Origin: Euwallacea fornicatus
Lineage: Eukaryota; Arthropoda; Insecta; Coleoptera; Curculionidae
DNA length: 64,000 nt
Direction: 5' to 3'
Assembly: GCF_040115645.1 (NCBI RefSeq)
Contig: NC_089544.1
Location: 4,774,001-4,838,000, forward strand
The notes under the pieces are model-generated. The model did no database searches and was not told where the DNA came from. It worked only from the letters and a program-made list of their open reading frames with translations. Below, in pieces: positions 20,116 through 32,434 of the stretch (the first letter of the stretch is position 1; each line of letters starts with the position of its first letter). The position numbers were made by a program, and so were the translations under genes.

Positions 20116-23100
20116 GAGAAAACGTGATCTTCGTGAAAGGTTTTGCATGTCCCAAAACTGTTGAATCAGTTCTCAGCTTTTCAATTCTTGTTACTGTTAT
20201 GGAGAAATATTGAAAAATGGGTCCGCTTAGTTGAAAATTTTTCCAAGTCACACCAATTAATTCTCGTTTTCGTTGCAACCGTAAACAAAAATTAAATTAA
20301 ATGATAATGTTGTTGAAAGAGAAACGAGCTTACCTGATACAGTGCCATGGCAAAGGTGATAACGTAATTCTTAGAGTTAACGAGGAATTTAATCAAAAGT
20401 TTCCGTATATTTACCCCTCAAAATGTGGTGTACAAAAATTGATTAAGAAACTCTTACTATTAGAGGTAACGATTAGTTTTAAAGAAAACTAAGATGGTGG
20501 TTGAATAGGAAGATTCAGTTCAAAATAATCAAAAACTTTCATTATTTTGAAAATCGCTTCAGGTATGAATGAGAGAACTTCTCAAGAAGCAGTGAAATAA
20601 TTGAAAATTCATCTCTTTAAACGATCTAAAAAAATTTTTTAATCGCGCTTAAGACCTGAGAGATCAAGCAAAATGTTTGGACTTCTGTTTGTGGATAAGC
20701 GCTCAAACCATCAATAACCAGTACGTTTATTGAGACATTGTATTCTCTAATTAAGAAACATTCTTCACCAATAGTACTGTCTTACCTCAAAATAGAAGAT
20801 GCTGGAGGCACCATAATTCCTATTTCCGAATCACTCGTCACGTATAATATTCGGCTGGTTAACGTACGGTGTACCATTTCTTACCATGGTATAATTGCAC
20901 CATACATTTTTGAGTGAGAAATTTTGATTTGTAGTTTCTTTTTTTGTTGAATTATTGTAACGAAAATTTAATAAACGAAAGTCGTAATTATCGTTGTCAT
21001 GAAAATGAGAATTAATTTTTGAGACTTAGAAAAATTTTCTACTAAACTATTTTTCTACATTTCTCTGTAACGAAAAGGAAAATTGAAACGATAAGAACTG
21101 ATTCAACTGTTTTGGAACAAGCAAAAGCTTTCATGAAAAGTACATTTTTCTGGCAAAATGAAAAATAAGAAACTTTCTCCTCTTGGCAACCCCATCGGGG
21201 GCATACTGCAGACTTTTGCTCTACGGTAAAAAACTTCCTTAAAACAATTTTTTATCAGATTGTGATATAGTCAGAAAAAAGTCTGGCAGAGGTATTTTCA
21301 TTTGGGATTGAAAAGATTTTAAGGAAAAAAATGTCTTCAGTGAGGTCTTATGGTCTAATACCCTCATAGATGAATAACATAGGTCCAGTCTTGACGAGAT
21401 TGTTTTTCAAATTTTTCCAAGAAATTGATTGAACAGGATAATTTCTCAGGGGGGTACTTGCTCTTGGTGCCACCGTTCTGGATCAGTTTCCGAGCCCAAG
21501 ATAGAGAAGGCACTCGTCATTACGACTGCTAACATTTGGGAGACCTTCCACGCTATTGGAAGAAGGAGATTGAAAGATATTTTCATAAGCGATAGGTCTT
21601 TTACACGTCCATAACTTATTCCGACAAAAAAGCAAGTCTTATAAGTGATTTTTGTACATAATGATTTTCTCCTCTATCATCGGTAAGTATTTTCTCACGG
21701 TGGCTTAATACAGTTAATCCTCGCAAAGAAAATGCGGCATTGAAATGTGAAATGTATCAAGTAATAAGCCACGTTACACGTGATTTAACATCCCGAATGA
21801 GAACTTAAATCCGCGATTAAAACTCCCGCCTGCATATCTCTCTCAGATATTTTTGCGCTCATGCATTAATATTTTGGTAGATGAGCGAAACAAATGGCCT
21901 GAAAATAAGGTCTGGGGCGAATTAAACTCTCTATACAACGGTATATAAAGCGAAATAGCGACTTCAAGTTACCCTGCTACTATCTTAGTCATTAGGTGTG
22001 CTTTTTCTTCTCCGAGGTGATTCCAAAAATATTTAACTAAAACAATATTATCAAACACATCTCACCTTTAACGCGGTGAATAATACCGCCATATCGCAAT
22101 CACATAAACCTTATTAATTCCGTGACTTACCATTTCAAAAGGAATAAAACGGGAATCGAGATCCCCTATCTTTAACATGTTATATCCGTCTATCCCTCCG
22201 AACACACCCTCGTCTGGTCATTTATTGGAGAATAATATACTCCACTTGTAAGTCGAGCTGTCTGGAATCGCTTTTATATTGATATAAATTATAGGCCCTT
22301 ATCAACCTATCATATGGATTCCGAAGGCGGGACACTTTTTCCAGATTACATAATGTATTGAAGTAATTCGGTGGTGACGACGTATTGACGAAGAAAACAG
22401 GGATTTTTTCAATGAAATAGAAGATCGATTTTCCAACCCAACAGTTTTTCTAACAGGCTGATTATAGAGAAATTGTTTCTTCACGCTTCTTCTGGTTGTC
22501 CGACGATTTTCTTCGTGAGACAAGATTTATTCCGTAATCGGCATAACCACGTTCTTGCAAAATATTATTTGGTTTTCGTTGGGAATGTAAATGTTATTAG
22601 ATTTGGTGGGAGTTTTTCGATTGTTTGTTTAAATAATACAAGAACTGCTGCTTTTACTTACAGCGAGATATAGCAAAAAGCGGCTGTTCCGGTTGTTTTT
22701 CTAAATAATAAGAAAGTACATAATTGATTGCTAATTAGTGGTATAACAGTGAAATAATCTTTGACAAAAATAAGAGTATTTGTGATGAAACGAGACGTTT
22801 AAGCAATGCAGTTTAAGATTTTATGCTTAATGGTAGACGTAATTCACTAATATTAAGACAGCGAACTCAGATACATTCTGAAGTTTTCTCACCATTTAGT
22901 TAAACCACCTTTCGTCTAAAAGGCATTGTGGTGTTTAATATTCTTAGTGGAGAGTCATTGTAATGTGTAACAGTTGTGATACACGCACCGTGTCCCGAAT
23001 TGCAATTGCCACAATTTAATGACCTATTTTACCGAAAAATTCCTTATTATCGATATTTATGGAAAAAATAATGTTTTTTGGCCCTTCTATGCGGCAACAG

Positions 23101-23640
23101 GCAATAAAAAAATTAACGAAATTAACGATTCAAAAGTCAACCTTCGGAACTTTATGAATTTTGAGTGAGACCTGTTTTTCCTCGAGTGCTTCTTAATCTG
23201 CATCAGGTACTTTTTTTTTTCTATTTTAACAAACAGTGACATCTTCAATTAAAAATAATACTCACTTCAGATTTAACTGATTGATATCGATTCAACAACA
23301 TACTTCAATTATCAATTATTATTTCAAAAATGGCGAGAGTTTGGCTGCCATGATACGCCAAAAAAAGTGTTTTATTTTAATTTTAATTTTTGCTCCCTTG
23401 TTGGGACACTCTTTGCATTTTGAAAATTCTCAAGAGAAGGGAAGGGGGCGTGTTAAAATTAAAAAAAAAACTTAAATAAAAAACGTGACTTGGTTGTCAA
23501 ATGTGAGGTAAAGTCAACATATGGAAGAAATTGATCAAAAAGTGATACATTTTTGGGCACAGTAATTGTAAAATCACTTGCTGCAGTTCCGTAACGTAAC
23601 CCTGGGTTGCAACCATTGGCATGAGCGCAAACCAGATCTG
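20116..23640. other. Gene-poor stretch
   Basis: AT-rich sequence without recognisable genes, element ends or long repeats. A TATATAAAG box near 21943 lies upstream of a pyrimidine-rich segment but no coding exon follows that I can support. Short frames here have no motif. Confidence 0.4.
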
Positions 23641-23659
23641 TCTGCCAATTTCCATTTTG

Positions 23660-24290
23660 TAATTTTATTACTCACTTTATATTCATTTTAGCTACTTCTG
23701 CGTAAACACTAAAAATTCAAAACTTAAACTATTTCTCGCAGAAAATAAATCTTCTATTCAACTCACCGCTTTGACCGAAGCTTCAAGTCTCTGGGTTTGG
23801 AGTTTTTAGCCTTTATGCAGAAGTAGGTACAATGAATATGAAGTAATAAAATTTGAAAATGGAAATTTGCCAGCAAACCTGCCTTGCCGCCCTTCAACTG
23901 GTTGAAGTTGGTTATTACAGACAGATAGAAAATGAATTTGAGCATTAATAGTTACAAAATAAAGCAGATAAGTGAAGAAATTGAACAAAAATAAGATTCC
24001 ACTATGAAATTTGAGTCATATTTCAAAACCAGTTCTTATTTTTATTTAACTCATTTAATTATCAGCTTTATTTTTTTATTATTAATCCTCAATTTCGTTT
24101 TTTATTTATGTACAATAATCGAGTAAAGCAATTGAATGACCGCAAAGTAAATGTGCTTGTAAATTTTGCATTTTCTAATTTATTATTTCATATTCATTGT
24201 ACTTACTTCTTCGTAAATGCTAAAAATTCCCAACTTAAACTATTTCTCGCAGAAAATAAATCTCTTATTCAGTTGAAGTCTCTGTTCAAT
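23660..24290. repeat. Dispersed module with word TTTCTCGCAGAAAATAAATC
   Basis: Copies at about 23669-23765 and 24180-24275 share CTTCTKCGTAAAYRCTAAAAA followed by AACTTAAACTATTTCTCGCA and AAAATAAATC. A third is at 28590-28690, and an inverted partial copy lies at about 23763-23850, abutting the first. Unit length is about 100 bp. No gene is associated. Confidence 0.65.
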
Positions 24291-24370
24291 TCAGAAAGTT
24301 TTTCGTACTCCTGCACTGTTTCCGTATTTGTCACCGTTTCTAGTTACATGTCTGCAATCTAAAATGCACA

Positions 24371-25370
24371 TTGTTTTCCCGTAAAAAGTGCATAAATAAA
24401 TATGCCTCATGTGTTCCCAATTCGATTTCCAGTTGCATAATAAATTATAGTAAAAACGGCGTTGATAATATATTGTATACATCAATCACGTTCCATACAA
24501 TAGAGAAAAAATAATCTCAGCAGTACGGTACTATAATTCATTATCAACTTGCTAGCAATAAGCTAAAGTTCCATAATCGTTTCAAATTTTCAAATAAAAA
24601 AAAAAAAATAGATTTTTCACAAATTCTCAAAGTATTTTCGGAATGAAACGTTATTAATGCCCACAATTATTACAGGATCGGCCATCCTGAGTTCGCCATG
24701 GAATTATTCAAAGACATAATGCAAGCAACACACAAACTTAGCTAGCTAGAATACCAAAATAAATAAATAAATATGTGCTCTTAACCAATGAATATAAGGA
24801 AGCGTTGAATTATCTCTCTTCCCTTTGCAGTCTTAAGAAATTCAAGATAACTTGATGGTTTTCATGAGAGAATGACATAGGCAAAGTTGGAATGATCTGA
24901 TCCGTATTATGATGAAATGCCCTCGAATAGCTATGTAGAATATGGAGACCATCAACAAAAGAAATTATTGTTCAAAACTAGACTTTGGCAAGTGTAGATA
25001 GATAAGTTAGAATCAGGTCGATTTTTACTTTTAACCACATAACTTCGGGACACCCTGCATGAATTTCCGAGTAACTTTACTCAGAAGAAATTTTCTAGGT
25101 AATCAGAGAAATTAGTCAACACTCTGCTTTAGTTTTATAATTTCTATTAAAATTATCTCGTCGGTAAACTTCAAACAAGCTGTAGTACAATGATTAGTGT
25201 ACTACCAAGAAGGTAATTTCATTGCAAAAAAATCCTGAATTTTTTCAACATTACCTCCGATTTAGACAACACAAGGACACAATACGCATATTCCCATTTG
25301 AATTATATAGGGTGTCTAGGAAAAGGAGATCAACCCGCTAACTATAGATTTTTTTTGCATAAATGTAGTA
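24371..25370. other. Spacer with an orphan element end
   Basis: Mostly AT-rich and featureless. GGGACACCCTGCA near 25050 and TATAGGGTGTCTAGG near 25308 look like ends of CAGGGTG-type elements, without clear partners. Confidence 0.4.
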
Positions 25371-26857
25371 TTGGCCATAGTTATTGCAATTTTTAAAATT
25401 GATTTCTATTTTTGTTTAAATCGAAAGACCAAATACGCCACCCTGTATATAAATCCTTTAGTTATTACAGAAAAGGAATGTATTATCTCTTCTTATATTC
25501 ACTGCTATACACAAATTGTGTTTCTATGCTGGCTAAATTTATTGCATCTACTTATTTTTTCGTGTTTTTTTAGAAAATTTTACTTCTCAGTTGTTATATT
25601 CAATTCGCCTATTATTTAGTGACTTTTTCGTCACAGCTCGAAGTAAAACGTATAGTGGTAACATTAGAACCATAGTGTTTAATTTTTATAAGAATGGTCT
25701 AAGGCAAGTCGAAATAGCCAGAAATTTGCAACTTCATAAATCGACAGTGTCGAGGATCATCAAAAAATCTATTCGTACAAGCAGTATAGTACCATTAAAA
25801 AACACTGGTAGACCAGAAAAGTCGTCCAAGTAATATGACCTAAAAATGTTAAATATTGCGAAAAGAACTCTTTTCTAATTTTCGACGAAAATCCTGGGTA
25901 AAATCGACCAAGCAGGACTATCTGGCCTTTCAAGTTGAACAATAAGGTGAAGACTTTGTAGAAACGGCTTAAATAGTTATAGACCTGTCAAAAAGTCTTT
26001 GCCCAAACCACATTAACTGGATACAAAATGATTGGAAAAGGGTCGTATTTAGTGAGGAGTCTAAGTTTAATTTATTTAGAAATGATGGTGTGGTACACTT
26101 AAGGCGGCCTAAAGGTCAGATATTAGATCCAAAATACATTTGTTGCTCTATGAAACATGGCGGAGGATCTGTAATGGTGTGAGGGTGCTTTTCCTCATTT
26201 GACATGGATGATCTACACAAAATACAAGGAAGGACGAACAAGTTTGTATACAAAGACATTTTAAGAAACGTTTTAGAACCCTGTACAGATAAGGTCATGC
26301 CGCTTTAATTCACCTTTCAACGCGATAAAGATCCAAAGCATGTTTTCAAAATGGTCGAAGAGTGGTTAGAACAGCAAAAAAAAACTGTCATGAAGTCACC
26401 GTCCCAAAGTCCTGATTTCAATCCAATTAAAAACTTATGGAAAATCTTGGACCAGAAAATTCCCGACAGAAAAGTTAAAAATGCCACCGAACTATTCGAA
26501 TTACTATCAAAAGCTTGGTCAGAAATGGATCCAGCTAAAATTGAGAAATTAATGAATTCTATGCCAAATAGAATGGCAGATGTAGTGAGGGCTAAAGGAT
26601 ACTATAGTAAATATATATATTTTTTGTCATTGTTGTAATTTAAGCAAAACAATTTAATTGCAATAATTTTTGGCCAGCATAGAACAACAATTTGTTTATA
26701 CCAATAAATATAAGAGGAGATAATACATTACTTTTCTCTGATAAGTAAAGGTACTTCAATAAAGGATATATGTATAGGGTAGCACATTTGTCTTTTCGAT
26801 TTAAACAAAAATATAAATCATTTTTGAAAGTTGCAATAACTACGGCCATTTGGCCAC
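25371..26857 (+). mobile_element. Tc1-type transposon with about 200-bp inverted repeats
   Basis: The left 190 bases from TGGCCATAGTTATTGCAA (25371) are inverse to the right 215 bases ending at GCAATAACTACGGCCA (about 26855). Matching words continue deep into both arms (TTTGTTTAAATCGAAA, ATGTATTATCTC). The exact termini are blurred by a small insertion at the right. One transposase pseudogene lies inside. Confidence 0.75.
25625..26638 (+). pseudogene. Tc1 transposase with lost catalytic residues
   Basis: N-terminal HTH reads SKTYSGNIRTIVFNFYKNGL and QVEIARNLQLHKSTVSRIIK. The central part is full of shifts. The catalytic core then reads VVFSEESKFNLF (Asp replaced by Glu), FQRDKDPKH (second Asp kept) and NPIKNLWK, where the catalytic Glu is Lys. 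The C-terminus MNSMPNRMADVVRAKGYYSK is typical of Tc1. The core changes alone would inactivate it. The last 95 codons (26351-26638) remain open. Confidence 0.85.
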
Positions 26858-27420
26858 TTGGCACAAGGTGCTTAATTTTTTTTTTTTTTCATTTGATTTT
26901 TTTCTGTATATACAGGTAGTGTATAATAAAAAAATGTATACAATGTATAGGTATATATATTATATGTTTATTAGTTTCACATGTTTGGATTTTTTTTTAG
27001 TAAATCGCATATTTTTGTTGAGAACATTAATTATTTTCAGAATGGATGTATTGCTATGAATAAAAAAAGGAATTGTAAGGAAATATTAATCTTTACAATT
27101 GCATACCCAGGTATCTCATAGTGCCTTCAGATCCTTCCACAGGATGGTCAAGTTAGTTCAGATCATTACATCAGAAAGTTCAGAAATCTAGATTAAAAAG
27201 CACCTCTTGGTTTCGCCCTGTATAATGACACATTAATTACAAATTTAGGTAAAATTAATATCCAGTAATGATTAAAACGAATACACCTACAATTTGTCTC
27301 AAAAATGATCTAAATCGATACAGAATTAAAAACGCTATGTAAGATTAAAATTGCATAATATTTATATTGTTCGGTTTTTATGTCTAAGATTCTATAATGT
27401 ATCTTATATACAAAGGTAAA
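26858..27420. other. Spacer, AT-rich
   Basis: T-runs and ATATA tracts. TTTCGCCCTGTATA near 27215 looks like one end of a CAGGGCG-type element; the only candidate partner is the poor match at 25308, which would make the Tc1 a guest inside it. Confidence 0.4.
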
Positions 27421-27440
27421 ATATTCGTCTCCAAATTCAG

Positions 27441-28091
27441 CAGTTGCAAGTTACTACTAAGGAGTTGTACACTCATTTTCATACGATTCAAAACGAACTT
27501 CAGGAGTTTCAAATAGACCATATTACATATATGCATTACCTTCTTTGAATGAATTTTGGCAATGAAATTGCATATATAGAAGTTAATATAACTTTAGAAA
27601 TTCATAATTGTAACTGACCGTATGCAGAAGCTACGAGGGGTGTTTTGATGGACTTTGCGAATCAAAGTTAGTACAAAATATTTATCCACAAATTCCTAGC
27701 ATAAAGTTTTGAATCTTTTAAAGATAGCGATATGTTTGAATGTGTTTAAGCTGTTAATGAGAAACTTGAACATGTTAACGACAACATCCTCACAACGGCT
27801 ATGAATAACCTTACCTGCAATGTTAACCAATTTTTAGGCAAATATTATAAATATTTAATTACTATGGATGAGAGTTTTAGGGAATTGAAAGAAGAGATTC
27901 TAGCATGCAACTATTCTCCATGAGTCACTGACTTGAACGCTACACTCGAAAAATTTTACGCAAAATTTCAAAACGAAGACGCTACAGTTGAAGAGGAAAT
28001 AAATAAATTAACAGATAGAGAAACTAAAGGACCCCACTTGCATGAAACATATTATGATGCGCTAATTCAGAATTTAAAGAGGTTCGATTAA
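27441..28091 (+). pseudogene. Dead third copy of the MWKF secreted-protein gene
   Basis: Two exon-like blocks match exons 2 and 3 of the intact genes at 39.8 and 42.2 kb. Exon 2 (27441 to about 27665) starts QLQVTTKELYTHFHTIQN, has TGA stops in frame, and ends at a degraded donor GTTAGT. Exon 3 starts at 27724 after the conserved acceptor TCTTTTAAAG and reads DSDMFECV, stop, AVNEKLEHVNDNIL, and ITMDESFRELKEEILACN. It contains TAA and TGA stops and a small deletion at the end. It is nearer to gene B than gene A. The signal-peptide exon is missing. The 3' flank also matches the other copies, with AATAAA-type words. Confidence 0.88.
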
Positions 28092-28235
28092 CTACAATTT
28101 AACTGAAAATAAAAACTACTCTTGTTATTTACCACAACGCCGAATAAAGATAGAAAGAAAAAGAAGTATTCACGTTACACAGTGTCCAAGGTAAGGATGT
28201 CCAGCATGAGAGGTTAGAGGTGAGAAATTAGTTAC

Positions 28236-28275
28236 TGTTAGAGTTAGCGTTAGAGTTAGAGTTAGACGTTAGAAG
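28236..28275. repeat. Short imperfect (GTTAGA)n array
   Basis: About six imperfect copies of GTTAGA/GTTAGC. The hexamer differs from the insect telomere unit TTAGG. It lies directly downstream of the 27.4-kb pseudogene. Confidence 0.7.
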
Positions 28276-29430
28276 AGGAAAAAATTGCCCATTGGAAGGT
28301 AAAAAAAATGATGGCCCCAAAATGGGTATAGATTCTGTCGGAGACACCTGGAAAAGACTGAATATGTCGATTTAAATTTTTCCTAAAATAATTTAAACCA
28401 TAGGAGTCTCTGAACGATCAAAATTACACATTATAAGAGGGCGAAATAACTAATTACAGATAACTTTCTATATTGAGCCAATTAATTACACATCAAAAGA
28501 GAAAAAAGGGGGAGATAAATGACTAAAGGAAGAGATTTTTAGCGTTTTCACAGAAAATAGGTACATTAAATATAAATTAATACAATTACAAAAGAGGAAT
28601 TTTCTTCCCTATCTATTTCTACGTAAACGCCCACAATTCCAAACTTAAACCATCTCTCGCAGAAAGTAAATGATCTATTCAATTCAATAAAGAACGAGTT
28701 CAAATCATGAGAGACAGAAGAAAACTTGCAATTAAATTCTGATCTCAATCAACTCACCGCAAAACAGGTAGTTTTCTTTGTTATATATCATGAAGAACGT
28801 TAAGTTTACCAACAAAAAATACGACGAACATAATGGAAGCTACACTAAACAACGATAAATATGTGTGTGGTACCGACCTCTATGAAGGTACAAACCATAC
28901 TAAATTCAAAAAACACATAAGGAACTTGATTTAACATGTTCTAGAATGTCATTATTTAGAAAAATGATTGAAAAAACTATTCGAAAAATATAACTGATTT
29001 TACTAATGAGCGAGAATCTTATTGATTACTTATTCGCTTGTATGACATGCAAAAAAAGAATAACTTGGTTCCATCACATAACTATGTATGATATTAACAA
29101 CTATCTAAAAAGGTCTTAGCTGTGACAAATCAACATGTAGAAATTCAGTCATAAAAACAGTAGATTTACCTTCTCACTTCATGGGTAAAGAATGAACTGA
29201 TTCATTCACAAATAGGTTCGACGAAAAAACGTGGAACCAATGAGGTCTGATATCGAAGTACTCGACGAACGGCGGTTAAAAAACCCAACAAAGTGTTACA
29301 AGAAGGACTTAAATAATTTTGTTCCCACATTTTTCAATTTTTATAGTAGTTTGAAATAGATAATTCACAACTATCCAGCTGCAATACTACGTATAAGGGT
29401 ATATTCATCTTACAATAATTATTATTTACA
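28276..29430. other. Spacer with copy 3 of the 23.7-kb module
   Basis: Positions 28590-28690 repeat the AACTTAAACCATCTCTCGCA module. The rest is AT-rich and carries no recognisable gene. Confidence 0.45.
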
Positions 29431-29439
29431 TAAAATCGT

Positions 29440-29710
29440 ATTAGCACAAATACCTTTCTGTACAGTGATAAGTTTGGTTATGGCACCATGCACATTTTCA
29501 TTTAAACGGATTGCTTTAATTTCTTCTTATATCTGCTGACCTAGTTTTTCAACAGCAGCAGAAGTGATGTTCTGTAGATGATAGTAACTTTACCTAGCGC
29601 ACCAGCACGAAGGGTGAGAAAACCATTCTTCAATAACTTTGGTCAAAGTTTTAAGGATATTAAAACTATCTTCCGATAAGAACTTCATGTTGTCCGTCAT
29701 AGCTTTAGCT
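29440..29710 (-). pseudogene. Possible decayed coding exon, unknown
   Basis: The minus strand reads AKAMTDNMKFLSEDSFNIL then KTLTKVIEEWF, a stop, and later SAAVEKLGQQI and EEIKAIRLNENVHGAITKL. The alternation of hydrophobic and charged residues suggests amphipathic helices. I do not recognise it and two stops interrupt it. It may be chance. Confidence 0.25.
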
Positions 29711-29720
29711 TCAAAAAATA

Positions 29721-31279
29721 TAGTGAATCAGAAAAGTATTCGTATACCTTATAAAAAGTAGGTTCTGGCTAAATAACGTTCATTAATTTTTGTCCCAGCT
29801 GGTCTTATTGCATGGGGTTTATAACAAAAATTTTTTATAAAATTAAAAAAATATATATATTTATTTTTCTTTTATAAAATAAAGCTCTTAAAATGAACTG
29901 CACAAAAATATGGTTTAAAATAATTTTTGACAAAAAAAAATTATTTTAAGTAATTTCTTTATTAAATTTTTAACAACAATATTTATTGTAAAGTTTACTA
30001 TTAAAGTGATTGAAATTCATAGTGCCGTTGTTAATTTTTTTTAATATTTGATAATAAAATTGCACAAGGAACGAAAAAGTTACAGTAAAATTGAACAAAT
30101 TGTTGGAAGATGTCATTCAACTCTTCAATTACTTAATTAAAAAAAAAATATGAAGACACAGGAAGTGTGTCACATTAAAAAAAAATGGTCGTCCAAAAAT
30201 ATTACATCCGCGTCAAGTAAAAAACGTGATAAAAAAAATGAAGTTGCGTTAGACACTCAAAAAAGTGTTCATCCTGGAAACATTGAAAGACTTATGAGCC
30301 TTCCACTGTTTCCTTTGAGTTGTTATGAGCATAATGACCGGACTGCACACCGTAAACCATTAATTTCTGGATAAAATCGTCAAAAACGCTTAGAATTTGC
30401 AAAAAAATATATCAAAATAAGAGTGAGGCATTTTGAGAAAAGCGCCATTCTCGGATGGAAGCATATTTAACATTTCTTGATCAGATGGGAAACAAAAAGT
30501 TGAGAGAAAAGCAAATACAGAATTAGAAGAAAAAAAAATTGCTAGCGAGAGCAAAATACGGAGGTGGAAAAGTCATGGGTTGAGATGCAATGACGGCATC
30601 TGGAATGGGAAAATCACGTTTTTTAAATCGCATAATTAAATTACAAAGTTTTTTTAGACGTTTTGCACATTAATTTGTTATCATCTGTTCAAGGTTTATA
30701 ATTGAACAACTACTGGATTTTTCAATAGAACAATGATCTGAAATATAAAGAGCGAAATGTGCAAATGTGGCTGTCGTATTATGTACCATATATCTTAGAT
30801 GATCCCCCGCAATTCTCTGATCTAAACCCAATCGAATATTTATGGGACGAAGTAGACAGAAAAATAATAGTTCCAGCTATTAGAAGTACAATTAGGGATA
30901 AAGAGAGTCTAAAAAGACCCGTGCAGACAGCTTGGGACTCTATACCCCCTAGTTGCAGGCAAAATCTTGTCTTTTCGATGCCAAGAAGACTAATGGCTGC
31001 TATTGAAGCTAAAGCAGGACCAACAAAATATTAAATTCTTTTTTGTCTTATAATACTGGAACCTTCGTTTTAATTAAATTTAGTATGCGAATATTTTTGT
31101 AAGGTTCATTTTAAACATTGTATTTTATAAAAGATAAATGAATATATAATTTTTTTTTATTTTATAGGAAATCTTTGTTACACTCTCTACGCAATAATAG
31201 TAGCCGGAAAAAATCACTGAACGGTATTACGTCAGAACCAACTCTTTATAGGGTGTATAAATATTTTTGTGATTCACTG
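29721..31279 (+). mobile_element. Tc1-type transposon, decayed
   Basis: Inverted ends AGTGAATCAGAAAAGTATTC at 29722 and ...TTTTTGTGATTCACTG at 31279, each next to TA. The length of 1.56 kb is normal for Tc1. The interior contains a transposase with many stops; only its last 90 codons are open. Confidence 0.8.
30080..31034 (+). pseudogene. Tc1 transposase, heavily decayed
   Basis: An N-terminal KSYSKIEQIVGRCHSTL is followed by frameshifts and stops. A faint YGGGKVMG (Tc1 KHGGGSVMVWG) lies near 30555. From 30759 the frame is open: FSDLNPIEYLWDEVDRKI with the catalytic Glu, then LVFSMPRRLMAAIEAKAGPT and a stop at 31032. The first and second catalytic Asp regions are unreadable. Confidence 0.8.
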
Positions 31280-31432
31280 TAAATCGCATTAAACGTAAGC
31301 GAACTAAGTAGGTCTAAAGAGTATCGTTGAAGTTTGATGTTAGTGGCGTTAACACACGAATAATAGTTTTTTCCTACAATATTCGAAATTTAATTAATGA
31401 AAATTGATGCATCAAAAGCATACAGGGTAACC

Positions 31433-32434
31433 AAAAATGCAGTGCGAAAGGCAGTGAACCTACTGCCTATAGTAGTTAAAATAATTTTAGAATTTGGGCT
31501 CTTATGACTTCTAATTGCTTTTGGTGAAATATTGAGACATATTCGGCAGTTTTCAATTTTTTAAATTACAGAAGAAAATACAGGGATGTTTTCGAGAAGG
31601 TTGGAATTTCTAATAAGTTACCCTATATTTTAAATAAAATAAATCAACTCTAAAAACAGATCACTGAGTGCAAAATCAGTGACGTCCATTGATGGTTAGT
31701 AAAACATTTTTATTCTATGTGGAACAAGGATGGTAAATACCCTAATGAGAAACTGTTACATTTTCTACTAATTATGGAGGCAACGAGAGTACATTAATTT
31801 CAAGACTCTCATAACGAAATATAATAGCTACAGTAGATGGCTCAGGAAGTTTTTGGCGATTTTTTGGTTTTTGGATTATTAAAAAAAATTAGGGGGCGTT
31901 TACTCAACATTCGCACTTGCTTATGAATTGCCCCGTATGGCGTTAATTCTACTGTTGATTTTAATAAGATAAATTGAATCTGAAAATTGATTGATTGTAA
32001 AATCAGTGACGTAGACTGATGGTTAATAAAACATTTCTATTCAATGTTGTACAAGGGTGGAAAAAACCTCATTAGAAACCATTCAATTGTCTTCTATTTA
32101 TGGCGACCTCGCGAGTGCATTAATTTCTTTCAAGACCCTTCGTCGTAAGGACATTTAATAGCCAACTTTTAGATTCAATTTATCTTACTGAAATGGGCTA
32201 CGTTATTCCTATACAGGATAACTTTTAAGAAAATGCGAACTTATTGAGAACGCCCCGTAACTTTTCTCGTAGACTTGTAATTCTTGTTTTGTATGTCCTA
32301 CAACTGAAAACCGTCGAACAGTTCCCGAGATATAAACCAAAGCAATTAAATGTCATAAGAACGAAAATTTTAAAATTGCTTTAGCTATCAAATGTAGTGG
32401 GTCAAAATTGTAACTATTCAGCATTCCGAGGTGC
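31433..32434. mobile_element. Decayed two-tier inverted-repeat element with direct repeats inside
   Basis: Outer left end CAGGGTAACCAAAAATGC at 31433; the outer right arm ends at about 32434 (boundary approximate). Inner pair: CAGGGATGTTTTCGAG at 31581 and ...GAACGCCCCG at 32257. Between them two direct copies of a segment of about 210 bp lie at 31625-31835 and 31965-32170, sharing AAAATCAGTGACGT and TGATGGTTARTAAAACATTT. No coding content. Confidence 0.6.

Noticed and set aside
26858..27230. Possible outer CAGGGCG element hosting the 25.4-kb Tc1
   Set aside because: The proposed ends (25308 and 27228) match too poorly to define inverted repeats.
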